Below, piece by piece: positions 17,019 to 25,776 of a stretch of 64,000 bases of DNA; within the stretch, counting starts at the first letter, position 1; each line of letters starts with the position of its first letter. Origin of the DNA: an uncultured Dehalococcoidia bacterium (GTDB lineage: Bacteria; Chloroflexota; Dehalococcoidia; Lucifugimonadales; G958296245); the NCBI GenBank assembly GCA_958296245.1, contig OY282458.1, positions 862,440 to 926,439 of the forward strand. The letters are read 5' to 3'. The notes below the pieces were generated by a model. That model did no database searches and was not told the origin of the DNA. It saw only the letters and a list, made by a program, of their open reading frames with translations. Position numbers and translations under genes: made by a program.

Positions 17019-19649
17019 ATGTCGAGATGGGTAGGTGGGAGTGTTACGACAGTGGCGGCGCTGGTTGCGCTGTTCGTCGCCATAGCCGTGTTCAGCAGTC
17101 AATCCGAGGTTCGGGCCAACGATCCTGACGTCAACAATCGTCTGGACGTAATCGAGGACGAGTTGGCCCTAGCCCGCAGCCAGATCGGCGGGGTCCGGGA
17201 TGACCTGGGCTTGGCCCGCGAACAGCTTGGCGGGGTTCGAGACGAGCTCGCCCTGGTGCGCAACCAGTTGGAGCGGCTTACCCGCGCCATGAGCTCCTCG
17301 GCGTCGGGTTCTGCGGAGTTCACGCAGGCATTCGTCGAAGAGGCAATAAACCGTTATGAGTCCACCGGGCGCGAGGCCACGATCGCCCACTACAACACGA
17401 TGGAGAGCGTCGACGGCGACTGGTACGTGTTCATCATCGACGAGAACGGCATCTTCGTCTCTCACGCAACCATCCCAACCCACGTTGGGACGGACATCGA
17501 GGAGGTTACGGGGCCGGACGGTTATCCGGTTGGGCTTGCCATCGCCAACTCCGCCACTGAAGAGGGGAGTTGGGTCGACTACGCGTACCAGAACCCGAAC
17601 TCCGGGGGTATCGAGTCTAAGCATTCCTGGATCGTGAAGCACGACGGGTTGATCTTCGGTTCGGGGTGGTACGAGGATGGGCCGTCCCGTACCGGCGAGC
17701 CCGGCGAGTACACGAAGGCATACGTGCAGAGGGCCATACACCTTCACGACACCGCGGGCCGCGACGCGGCGCTGGCGTACTACCAGACCATGCAGAGCGT
17801 TGACGGCGATTGGTACCTGTTCGTGATCGGCGCGGAAGGCAAGTTGGTCGTACACTCCACAGTGCCGGAAAACGTTGGTCAAGACCTCGCCGGGCCGTTC
17901 GGCACGGACGTCACGGGCAAGGACTTCGGGGCGGAGATGCTGGCTGCCACGGAAGAAGGCCGGTGGGTCGATTACGTGTTCCTGAACCCGGCGAACGCCA
18001 ATCAAGAGAGGAAGCACTCCTGGGTCGTCAAGCACGAGGGCCTGATCTACGGATCGGGGTGGTACGAGCGGGGGGTCGTTGCCGACCCGAAGGCCGATCC
18101 GGCCGCCTACACTAAGGCATACGTGGAGAGGGCGATCCAGCGCTATGACGCGCAGGGCCGGGACGCGGCACTCGCCTACTACAACACACCGGAGAGCATC
18201 GACGGCGACTGGTACATGTTCATCATCGACGAGAACGACCTGATCGTCTCCCAGGGCGCCGTACCGGCCCGCGTTGGGGTTGACATCAATGCCCGCGTGG
18301 CGCCAAACGGCTATCCGCACGGGCTTGTGATTTCCGCCGCGGCCAGCGAGGAGGGCGCGTGGGTCGATTATGTCCTCGAGGCTCCGAGCACGGGCGAAGT
18401 GCGGGTCAAGCACTCCTGGCTCGTGCGGCACGAAGGGTTGATCTTCGGTTCGGGGTGGTATGAGGACGGGCCGTCCAAGCTCAGCGAGCCGGCAGCGTAC
18501 ACGAAGTCGTTCGTGAACAGCGCCCTGCAGTTGTACAGGACCGCTGGGCGTGAGGCCGCGATCGCCCACTACAACACGATGGAGAGCGTCGACGGCGACT
18601 GGTACGTGTTTATCCTCGACGAGAACGACATCGTGGTTTCTCATGCCACCATCCCATCTCTTGTCGGGAAGACCGACGAGGAGTTTACGGGGCCGGACGG
18701 TTATCCGGTTGGGCTTGCCATCGCCAACTCCGCCACTGAAGCGGGGGGTTGGGTCGACTACGCATTCCAGAACCCGAACGCCGGAGTCGTCGAGTTTAAG
18801 CATTCCTGGATCGTGAAGCACGACGGGTTGATCTTCGGTTCGGGGTGGTACGAGGACGGGCCGTCCCGTACCGGCGAGCCCGGCGCGTACACGAAGGCAT
18901 ACGTGCAGAGGGCCACACACCTTTACGACACCGCGGGCCGCGACGCGGTGCTGGCGTACTACCAGACCATGCAGAGCATTGACGGCGATTGGTACTTATT
19001 CGTGAGCGACGAGAACGACAAGCTGATCGTCCACCCCACAGTGCCGGAAAACCTTGGTCAGGACCTCGACGGGCCACTGGCGACGGACGTCACGGGTAAG
19101 GACTTCGGGGCGGAGATGGTGGCCGCCACGGAAGAAGGCCGGTGGGTCGACTACGTATACGCCAACCCGGCGAACGAGAACAAGTACGAGCGCAAGCACT
19201 CGTGGGTCATACGGCATGGAGGGCTGCTGTTCGGTTCGGGTTGGTACGAGCGGAACGTCGAGGTGGAGATCGATCCTGCGGCGTATACCAAGCTGGTCGT
19301 GTACGGGGCGATCCGGCGCTATGACGCGCAGGGCCGCGACGCGACTATCGCCTACTACAACACACCGGAGAGCATCGACGGCGAGTGGTACTTGTTCATC
19401 ATCGACGAGAACGACGTCCTAGTTGCCCAAGCTGCCGTTCCGGCCAACGTCGGCCAGGACCTGAAAGGGCCGCTTGGGACAGACGCCACAGGACGGGACT
19501 TCAGCGCGGACGTACTGGCCGCCACAGAAGAAGGCCGGTGGGTCGATTACGTGTACCTGAACCCGGCGAACGACGCCGAAGCGCAGAAGCACTCCTGGGT
19601 CGTCAAGCACGAGGGCCTGATATTCGGCTCAGGCTGGTACGAGAGGTAG
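17019..19649 (+). CDS. Exported protein with six tandem Cache-like domains
   Basis: The product is 876 residues. The ATG at 17019 follows GGGGCAGGAGG by 8 bases; the frame is open further upstream but only over livG. A signal/anchor helix (about 6-28) is followed by a coiled coil (about 36-95) with three 14-residue units of LALARxQxGGVRDE type. Six domains of about 131 residues follow. Each starts TKAYVxxAIxxYdxxGRdAalAYY, has DGDWYxFIiDEN in the middle, and ends KHSWvvkHeGLIfGSGWYE. This is the single-Cache sensor pattern (sCache/PF17200-like) without a transducing domain. It may bind small organic ligands at the cell surface. Domains 4-5 are near copies of 1-2; domain 6 mixes features of 3 and 2/5. 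Confidence 0.85.
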   Translation: MSRWVGGSVTTVAALVALFVAIAVFSSQSEVRANDPDVNNRLDVIEDELALARSQIGGVRDDLGLAREQLGGVRDELALVRNQLERLTRAMSSSASGSAEFTQAFVEEAINRYESTGREATIAHYNTMESVDGDWYVFIIDENGIFVSHATIPTHVGTDIEEVTGPDGYPVGLAIANSATEEGSWVDYAYQNPNSGGIESKHSWIVKHDGLIFGSGWYEDGPSRTGEPGEYTKAYVQRAIHLHDTAGRDAALAYYQTMQSVDGDWYLFVIGAEGKLVVHSTVPENVGQDLAGPFGTDVTGKDFGAEMLAATEEGRWVDYVFLNPANANQERKHSWVVKHEGLIYGSGWYERGVVADPKADPAAYTKAYVERAIQRYDAQGRDAALAYYNTPESIDGDWYMFIIDENDLIVSQGAVPARVGVDINARVAPNGYPHGLVISAAASEEGAWVDYVLEAPSTGEVRVKHSWLVRHEGLIFGSGWYEDGPSKLSEPAAYTKSFVNSALQLYRTAGREAAIAHYNTMESVDGDWYVFILDENDIVVSHATIPSLVGKTDEEFTGPDGYPVGLAIANSATEAGGWVDYAFQNPNAGVVEFKHSWIVKHDGLIFGSGWYEDGPSRTGEPGAYTKAYVQRATHLYDTAGRDAVLAYYQTMQSIDGDWYLFVSDENDKLIVHPTVPENLGQDLDGPLATDVTGKDFGAEMVAATEEGRWVDYVYANPANENKYERKHSWVIRHGGLLFGSGWYERNVEVEIDPAAYTKLVVYGAIRRYDAQGRDATIAYYNTPESIDGEWYLFIIDENDVLVAQAAVPANVGQDLKGPLGTDATGRDFSADVLAATEEGRWVDYVYLNPANDAEAQKHSWVVKHEGLIFGSGWYER

Positions 19650-19662
19650 AGCGCAGCAATGG

Positions 19663-19690
19663 GGCCTGTGCGGGTCCGCCCGCACAGGCC
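19663..19690 (+). terminator. Perfect 12-bp hairpin after the Cache gene
   Basis: GGCCTGTGCGGG and CCCGCACAGGCC pair perfectly around TCCG, 14 bases past the stop. There is no T-tract, so it may attenuate or stabilise rather than terminate, allowing some readthrough into the membrane protein gene at 19737. Confidence 0.5.
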
Positions 19691-19736
19691 TGGGGCGCGT
19701 TAACGCATGGTGAGGACGTAAGGGAGGGTTTAGCCT

Positions 19737-20159
19737 ATGGCAACTGTACTGAGACTGCTATCTTACCTCTGCTGGCTGTGCGGTGGGATGATGTTCATCC
19801 TCAACTACTACTTCCCGTTCAATGCGGAGGGTGTTCAGCCGCTATGGGATTACGTCGCAGATCCGATAATCCTAGCTACGTTCATCCTGACAGTAGTTTT
19901 CAACGTCCGCCTGTCCTTGGCCCTGCGCAACCGCGGGAAGGCGGCACAGGCGCTGCCGTTGGACATCTTCACTATGATCGTCGGATTCACCGGCGCGCTG
20001 TACATGCACAACTACGCCCTCAAGTTTGCGGAGGGGTTTGAGGCCAGCCAACAGATGTGGACCCTGCTGAGCGCGGCGGTTATCGTCATCATGCCCGTGT
20101 CGGGGATCAACTACTGGCGGGAGTCGAAACGCGCCTCCGGGGACCTACCGACGGACTGA
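19737..20159 (+). CDS. Small four-helix membrane protein, function unknown
   Basis: The 140-residue protein has about four hydrophobic helices (about 6-25, 42-60, 77-95, 106-124) and short polar loops, ending in a charged tail RESKRASGDLPTD. AGGGAGGG precedes the ATG by about 8 bases. I do not recognise the family. It follows the Cache protein gene after 87 bases and may be co-transcribed. It is convergent with the hydrolase gene, whose stop lies 11 bases away. Confidence 0.75.
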   Translation: MATVLRLLSYLCWLCGGMMFILNYYFPFNAEGVQPLWDYVADPIILATFILTVVFNVRLSLALRNRGKAAQALPLDIFTMIVGFTGALYMHNYALKFAEGFEASQQMWTLLSAAVIVIMPVSGINYWRESKRASGDLPTD

Positions 20160-20169
20160 GCTTTCAGGG

Positions 20170-21921
20170 CTACCGCTCCCGCAGTACGCTGCGGATATCC
20201 AGTATGCCCTTGTCTTCAATTGGGTTCCCGGTGAACCGGGCTGCTGCTTCGTCCCCCTTGAGATAGAAGTCGAACCAGTTCTTCGTGTAGTAGTTCCTCA
20301 CGAAGGTGGGCATGTAGACCTCGTAATCTCCGATTGTGTCCCATGCGAGCGGCGCGTAAGGCTTGCCTCGGAATGACGGGTTGAGGACGTCCTGCCCTAC
20401 GGCTTTCCTCGGAGTGGGCGCGGCGGCGCTCCAATACTCTTTGCCGTTTGCCACTATCGGCGTCCGTTTGGAGAAGAGGGCGGGGAAGTCGTTCACGAGT
20501 GAATCGTGATCGAGGTCCTTGACCGAGATGATCACCTTGTCACCCGTTGCGCGATTGTATGCGTTTCTGGCGATTGGTTGGGGGTTCTCATCCGTGGGGA
20601 TGACCCTTTCCTGTTCGAGCAGCCAGATATCTTCCGGGTTTCCGCCTGCGGCGCTGAGCATGTCCCACATAAGGCCGCGGAACACGCCTTGGACGAATGC
20701 GTCCTCCGATCCGTGAATCTGCATGACAGGCTTCGGGTTTCCGGCCGGCTGACCGTCTTCAGCGGCGCCATCCCCAAATATCCCTTCAGGCTCCCAGTAG
20801 CGGGGCGGCCCGTTGTTGTATCCAACCGCCGCCGTGACCCGCTCGTCACTGGCCACGGAAAACTGCGCGGTCATTGAGCCGAGGGAGTGGCCCATGACGC
20901 CGATATTTTCCAGGTCGAGCGAGCCGGAGAACAGGCCGCACACTTCAGCCCCATGATTGGGCTGCCCCTGCGCCGCGTATTCAGAGGAGCACGATTCTTC
21001 ACTCTTATTCAGGCTGTATAGGCCGTCGATAATGGTCCCGACGTCATCTACCCGCTGGGTGAAGAATTGGCCCATCATCTCGCCGACCTTACGGCCGCCT
21101 CCCGGAACGGCGCTCATCACCGGCTGGCCCTGGGGGTCCCCGTCCGGGGCCTCGCGTCTAAAGAAATACTTGTAGAATCCCGGAATGACTTTGGACTCGC
21201 TTAGTATGGTCCGGTACGCACCATCAACCGCCGCGGCGCCCGCCTTCTGAGCGTACTTGGAGTCGGGGCTGTCGAACACGTTGGGGGTCGAGCCGTCGGA
21301 GATGAAGTTGGGGGCGATGACCACATAGCCGTGACTGGCGAGATACTCGGCAAAGGTCACCCATTGGAGAGAGGTCCCGCCCAGACCGTGAGCGGCTATG
21401 ATGACGGGGAAGGCGCCGTCCGCGGCGGGCGGCTGATAGAGCGAATCGACGAGCCGTCTCTTGACCTCACTCGGAATTGCCGAGCGAGCGCCCGGGTCTG
21501 AGAAGACATTCCCCATTCCCGCTTCGCCGGTGAGGCTGGAAAGGAAGAACTGCAAGCCGGACTCGTAGGCGTCTCGAAATGTCTTGCTGGCGCTGTTGGC
21601 GAGGTCGTCGAAGGTGGCTTTGCGTGTCGAGTCCCGGTCACTGGCCGGATACCACACGTGCGCCGCGACTATCTGCTTCTCGCCGGCGTCGTTGATCTCC
21701 TGGAGGGTCTTCTTGTAAGAGTCGGAGGCGTGCGCGGCGTTCCAGTCGTCGAAGCGCCTGCTTGGGTCGTGGAAGTAAACCGCCCTCACGCCGACGGCAT
21801 ATTCCCCCCGCTCCACGTATGATTCGGTGAGCGGGTCGGATGCTCGGGGCGCGGTGCAACTCAGCAAGGCCAGGCCTCCTATGACGCTCATGAGGGCTAC
21901 CGCCAAACTATTCGCGTTCAT
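20170..21921 (-). CDS. Alpha/beta-hydrolase lipoprotein (PAF-acetylhydrolase/dienelactone hydrolase-like)
   Basis: The roughly 583-residue exported protein begins with signal MNANSLAVALMSVIGG and lipobox LLSC. The hydrolase core has oxyanion segment PVIIAAHGLGGTSLQW and the nucleophile elbow GVMGHSLGSM (Ser about 360). A later Asp (IHGSEDAF) and His (DLDHDSLV) are plausible triad partners. Two ATGs are possible. The second (21921) has GGAGG 8 bases upstream, while for the first (21927) the spacing is only 2 bases. It is longer than typical members, with an N-terminal extension and a large insert. It probably cleaves an extracellular ester. It is downstream of the ACT gene on the same strand. 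Confidence 0.8.
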   Translation of the reverse strand: MNANSLAVALMSVIGGLALLSCTAPRASDPLTESYVERGEYAVGVRAVYFHDPSRRFDDWNAAHASDSYKKTLQEINDAGEKQIVAAHVWYPASDRDSTRKATFDDLANSASKTFRDAYESGLQFFLSSLTGEAGMGNVFSDPGARSAIPSEVKRRLVDSLYQPPAADGAFPVIIAAHGLGGTSLQWVTFAEYLASHGYVVIAPNFISDGSTPNVFDSPDSKYAQKAGAAAVDGAYRTILSESKVIPGFYKYFFRREAPDGDPQGQPVMSAVPGGGRKVGEMMGQFFTQRVDDVGTIIDGLYSLNKSEESCSSEYAAQGQPNHGAEVCGLFSGSLDLENIGVMGHSLGSMTAQFSVASDERVTAAVGYNNGPPRYWEPEGIFGDGAAEDGQPAGNPKPVMQIHGSEDAFVQGVFRGLMWDMLSAAGGNPEDIWLLEQERVIPTDENPQPIARNAYNRATGDKVIISVKDLDHDSLVNDFPALFSKRTPIVANGKEYWSAAAPTPRKAVGQDVLNPSFRGKPYAPLAWDTIGDYEVYMPTFVRNYYTKNWFDFYLKGDEAAARFTGNPIEDKGILDIRSVLRER

Positions 21922-21979
21922 CAGCATTTCCTCCGTTCCTTACCCTTACCGCGCCGAGTTCAGCGGGGCTCACTTGCTC

Positions 21980-22372
21980 CTAAACTATGGATTCCCTTTC
22001 GACCAGCAATTCGGCTTTTTCGCGGTCGTCGGCGGATAGGGCTATGGTCGTGTATCCGGCGCGGCGGTCGAGGATGTGGAGGCTCTGAATGTTCACGCTT
22101 GAATGCTTGAACCTTTCAGCGACCTTTGCGAGTGCGCCGGGTTCATCGCGGAGCCTGATGACCAGCGCGTCGTCGATGATGGCCTTGAAGCCCGCGCTCG
22201 TCAGTACGGCCAAGGCGCGGTCGTTGTCTTCGGTCGTTATGATTATGAGGCCGGTGTCGCCGGGCGCCTCTGTGTTGATGGTCAGTATATTGATGCCTGC
22301 GCCGGCCAGCATGGCGGTCAGGTCGGCGATTACGCCGACTTCGTTCTTCACCATGACTATGATTCTCTCCAT
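21980..22372 (-). CDS. Tandem ACT-domain protein
   Basis: The 130-residue protein is two ACT domains: MERIIVMVKNEVGVIADLTAMLAGAGINI and then IRLRDEPGALAKVAERFKHSSVNIQSL, each with the Gly-containing ligand turn (NEVGV, DEPGA). ACT pairs bind amino acids and regulate enzymes. There is no catalytic domain. It starts 2 bases after the stop of the histidine-decarboxylase-like gene, so the two are surely co-translated. It may be a dedicated allosteric sensor for that enzyme or its substrate, which is an inference from position. Confidence 0.88.
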   Translation of the reverse strand: MERIIVMVKNEVGVIADLTAMLAGAGINILTINTEAPGDTGLIIITTEDNDRALAVLTSAGFKAIIDDALVIRLRDEPGALAKVAERFKHSSVNIQSLHILDRRAGYTTIALSADDREKAELLVERESIV

Positions 22373-22374
22373 GA

Positions 22375-23538
22375 TCAGCCTCCTCGCTCCGACTTGTGTC
22401 TCAGGCAGTCATCGACGATTTCGTCTATGGTCTCGCGCGTTACGTGCGGCATAGTTATGACGTGGGCGATGTCCCCGTATGGGGCGATCTGCCACTTGCG
22501 GAAGACCTCGCCTGACGGCTTTGGAAACACGACCGTAACCGAGTTCTTGTGACGCCACGCGGGGATGCCGCTGTCTCTGAAGCGGGCGACCGCGTACTCG
22601 GCGACGTCCAAGCATCCGGCCACCATCTCCCTGAACCCTTCCATGCCGTAGCGCTCGAAGGCGTACCACAGCATGAGCGGGGTCATGGCGTTTCGGGAGC
22701 CTGCCAGCGTGGTGTCGAGCACGCCCACGTACTCTATGGAGCGCGAGAGGCGGGCTACGTATTCGCGCTTGGTCAGAGCGACGCCACAGGGCAGCGGAGA
22801 GCCGATCATCTTGTGTCCGCTGATCGCCGCGCTGTCGAATCCGGCGTCGAACCCGTAGGGCTGGGGGTCTTCCACGAAGGGCAGGATCATGCCGCTCAGG
22901 GCGGCGTCGGCGTGGACGTAGGCATTGGTGACGGCGAGGTCGTCGAGGATGCCGCGCACCTTTGCCACGTCGTCTATGGCGCCCTTCATGGTAGTCCCTA
23001 TGTTCGCTATGAAGATGACGGGGGCGTCGCGGTTGATCCGTATAGTCTCGTGGAGGTCGTCGTAGTCTATCTCCCCGTTGTCCTGGCTCTTTATCATGAT
23101 GTTCCGGGCCTTGAGCACGCGCAGTATCTTGACGACGCTGTAGTGGGTGTCCTGTGAGAAGTAGACCACGCCGTCCGGGAAGGTTTCGCGTCCTACGTAC
23201 AGGCCGTACATGTTGCCCTCGGTGCCGCCCGAGGTGACGTAGCCCCATGCCTGATCCCGGTCCAAGCGCATCATGCCGGCGAAGCGGGCGATGACCTCGC
23301 GCTCGATCTCGTGGGTATTGCTGCGGAAGTTGCTGTCATGGAATGGGTCTCCGACGTTGTTCATGCAGTACTGCATGAAGGGCAGCAGCGCGGAGTAGTC
23401 GAAGTCGTGGTTGCAGGGGTAGCCCACGTTGCGCCGCCCCAGCGCTTCGAAATTGGACAACAGCGCGTCGAGGCGCGCGTGGGTCTCTACTGGGGCCCTG
23501 TGTTCCAGCTTCATGTTATTCACTGTACGCTGTCCCAT
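22375..23538 (-). CDS. hdc: PLP-dependent group II decarboxylase, histidine decarboxylase-like
   Basis: The 387-residue enzyme aligns in layout with PLP-type bacterial histidine decarboxylases of about 378 residues (Morganella type). It has VTSGGTEGNMYGLY at 101-114, HADAALSGM at 209-217 (Asp211 contacts the PLP pyridine), and SGHKMIGSPLPCG with the Schiff-base Lys243. The product would be histamine from histidine, releasing CO2. Close serine-decarboxylase relatives exist in plants and bacteria, so the substrate needs testing. The start could also be MKLEH at 23514; neither has a clear ribosome site. The ACT gene follows immediately. Confidence 0.85.
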   Translation of the reverse strand: MGQRTVNNMKLEHRAPVETHARLDALLSNFEALGRRNVGYPCNHDFDYSALLPFMQYCMNNVGDPFHDSNFRSNTHEIEREVIARFAGMMRLDRDQAWGYVTSGGTEGNMYGLYVGRETFPDGVVYFSQDTHYSVVKILRVLKARNIMIKSQDNGEIDYDDLHETIRINRDAPVIFIANIGTTMKGAIDDVAKVRGILDDLAVTNAYVHADAALSGMILPFVEDPQPYGFDAGFDSAAISGHKMIGSPLPCGVALTKREYVARLSRSIEYVGVLDTTLAGSRNAMTPLMLWYAFERYGMEGFREMVAGCLDVAEYAVARFRDSGIPAWRHKNSVTVVFPKPSGEVFRKWQIAPYGDIAHVITMPHVTRETIDEIVDDCLRHKSERGG

Positions 23539-23732
23539 TGAAGACTGGTTCTATAAGGAAATTATAAGCGCGTTGGGGATTTCGTGCGGTTCATGGGAGG
23601 CTGATTCGGGGTGTTTATCTGTTACGACAGCGGAAGGACGGAGCGGGATAAGAGCTGAGCAGGGCATCGCCCCCGCTGCTGCTGAGAACCACAGGCGTTT
23701 TTTCGAGTCCCTCCCGGTCAGGGATGAATATG

Positions 23733-25769
23733 CTACAGGGGGCCGCTCCCTCCTCGAGCGCGCCGACCGAGAACGGCTCGACCCAGTCCCAGCATGATTG
23801 ATCCTACGAGCACCAGCAGCAACCCGGCCAGGCTGGGCGCGAACACCAACTGCCCCGGGATCGACGCGCCTCCCACAGAGGGCGGGGCGGGGGGTATCGG
23901 CGTCGGCGATGCGCCGATTGACCTTTCCGCAGTTGGGAGCCTGTCCTCATCCGCCGCCAATGCCAAGTCGCCAAGGTAGTGGAGGCGGATGGAAGCGGTG
24001 GCCTGCCCCTGCGCGCCGAGGCGTAAGTCGAACCGTACCCGTCCCCACGGGTCGCCCAAGGCGCTTCGCGTCCAGAGATTCAACCCGCCCTGAAGGTGGG
24101 TCTGGAGCAGTTGAGATGGGCCGCCCAGGGCCTCGACCTGCCCGGCGTCTAGGGCTATCTCGATGTTCGCAGGGAAGATTAGCCTTGCTCCCTTCAGCAA
24201 GTTGCCCTGAGTGTCGAAGGCCTCTATCGACACGGCGGCGAGGATCAACCCGGGCGGCGGATCCCAAAGCGCGGGGATTTCGTCGTATACCGTGATTCTG
24301 ATCTGGAAGGTGCGGGCCCTCGACGTCTTGGGGAATGTCAAGAGCATCATATGTTCAGGCAGCGTGACCCGCGCCGCCCGGTCCGGGTGAACCAAGACAA
24401 CCACGCTTTGCCAACCAGGCCCTTGGATGGGCGGCACGGGGGTTACCTCAGCCCGGGGCACGATCACAGTCGGCACTGGCGTGGGTGTGGGTTCGGGCGG
24501 CTGTGGCGTGGGCGTGGGTTCGGGCGGCTGCACGATCACCGCCGCCACTGCCTCGTTGTTGGCCGAGTCGGGGTCGTCGGTCAGCGATGAGACCGCAGCC
24601 CTATTCTCCAGGCTGCCCAAGGCGTCGTGGGCCACGTTGACGTCTATGGTCAGCGTCGTGCTCTCCCCGTCGGCCAGTGTGCCGAGGTAGCACTTGATCT
24701 TGCGTCCCTCGCAATTCCCCTTGGCGGTAGACATGGCGCTGGGCAGGGTGTCGATCAGAGTCACGGCGGTGGAGGCGTTCGGCCCTGCGTTGGTCACGCG
24801 TATCGTGTAGGTCACAGTACCGCCTGCGAACACCTCGCCGCCGTCCAGGGTCTTGGACAGGATCAGGTCCGCCTTCTCGGGCGGCTGCACGATCACCGCC
24901 GCCGTTGCCTCGTTGTTGGCCGAGTCGGGGTCGTCGGTCAGCGATGAGACCGCAGCCCTATTCTCCAGGCTGCCCAAGGCGTCGTGGGCCACGTTGACGT
25001 CTATGGTCAGCGTCGTGCTCTCCCCGTCGGCCAGTGTGCCGAGGTAGCACTTGATCTTGCGTCCCTCGCAATTCCCCTTGGCGGGAGACGCGGCGCTGGG
25101 CAGGGTGTCGATCAGAGTCACGGCGGTGGAGGCGTTCGGCCCCTCGTTGGTCACACGTAACGTGTAGGTCGCCGTACCGCCTGCGAACACCTCGCCGCCG
25201 TACAGGGTCTTGGACAGGACGAGGTCCGCCTTCTTGGGCGGCTGCACGATCACCGCCGCCACTGCCTCGTTGTTGGCCGAGTCGGGGTCGTCGGTCAGCG
25301 ATGAGACCGCAGCCCTATTCTCCAGGCTGCCCAAGGCGTCGTGGGCCACGTTGACGTCTATGGTCAGCGTCGTGCTCTCCCCGTCGGCCAGTGTGCCGAG
25401 GTAGCACTTGATCTTGCGTCCCTCGCAATTCCCCTTGGCGGTAGACATGGCGCTGGGCAGGGTGTCGATCAGAGTCACGGCGGTGGAGGCGTTCGGCCCT
25501 GTGTTGGTAACACGTATCGTGTAGGTCACCATGCCGCCGGGCCGCAGGAGAGATGGCGACGCCTCCTTGCTAAGCAGAAGGTCCGCGCCCGTTCGCGGCG
25601 ATTGCACGGCGGGCGTTCCCCATGCCTCATTCGAGGGCCCGCCCGCGTCGAGGGAGCCGGGGGCCGCGTCATACGACGCCCCCCATACCGATACCGCGCC
25701 GATCCAAACGAGGATGATGGCAGCCGCGGCCGGCGTGAGAAGCGCGGCGAGGGCCGTTCGGATACTCAC
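23733..25769 (-). CDS. Surface protein with three nearly identical DUF11 repeats
   Basis: Translation from GTG at 25769 gives about 678 residues beginning VSIRTALAALLTPAAAA, a signal peptide. The frame is open 54 bases further, but only over the pyrD end, and the GTG lies just 7 bases past the pyrD stop. Three DUF11 domains (about 119 residues each) follow, with TYTIRVTNxGPNASTAVTL, CEGRKIKCYLGTLADGEST and NRAAVSSLTDDPDSANNEA in each. Then come a Pro/Thr linker (PEPTPTP), a distinct beta-rich region and a C-terminal membrane helix with an Arg-rich tail (about 645-678). The protein is probably anchored in the envelope with its repeats exposed. Each DUF11 domain has one Cys pair that could form a disulfide. 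Confidence 0.85.
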   Translation of the reverse strand: MSIRTALAALLTPAAAAIILVWIGAVSVWGASYDAAPGSLDAGGPSNEAWGTPAVQSPRTGADLLLSKEASPSLLRPGGMVTYTIRVTNTGPNASTAVTLIDTLPSAMSTAKGNCEGRKIKCYLGTLADGESTTLTIDVNVAHDALGSLENRAAVSSLTDDPDSANNEAVAAVIVQPPKKADLVLSKTLYGGEVFAGGTATYTLRVTNEGPNASTAVTLIDTLPSAASPAKGNCEGRKIKCYLGTLADGESTTLTIDVNVAHDALGSLENRAAVSSLTDDPDSANNEATAAVIVQPPEKADLILSKTLDGGEVFAGGTVTYTIRVTNAGPNASTAVTLIDTLPSAMSTAKGNCEGRKIKCYLGTLADGESTTLTIDVNVAHDALGSLENRAAVSSLTDDPDSANNEAVAAVIVQPPEPTPTPQPPEPTPTPVPTVIVPRAEVTPVPPIQGPGWQSVVVLVHPDRAARVTLPEHMMLLTFPKTSRARTFQIRITVYDEIPALWDPPPGLILAAVSIEAFDTQGNLLKGARLIFPANIEIALDAGQVEALGGPSQLLQTHLQGGLNLWTRSALGDPWGRVRFDLRLGAQGQATASIRLHYLGDLALAADEDRLPTAERSIGASPTPIPPAPPSVGGASIPGQLVFAPSLAGLLLVLVGSIMLGLGRAVLGRRARGGSGPL
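24525..25595 (-). repeat. Three tandem 357-bp coding repeats (DUF11 units)
   Basis: The string CGGCTGCACG starts at 24525, 24882 and 25239, exactly 357 bases apart. Long stretches between these points are identical, including synonymous positions. Differences cluster near the unit edges. Confidence 0.92.
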
Positions 25770-25776
25770 TCCGACC

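Noticed and set aside
17169..18920. 583-codon open frame on the minus strand opposite the Cache gene
   Set aside because: It is the mirror of a repeat-rich, high-GC gene. It repeats with the same period, has no ribosome site and no family resemblance.
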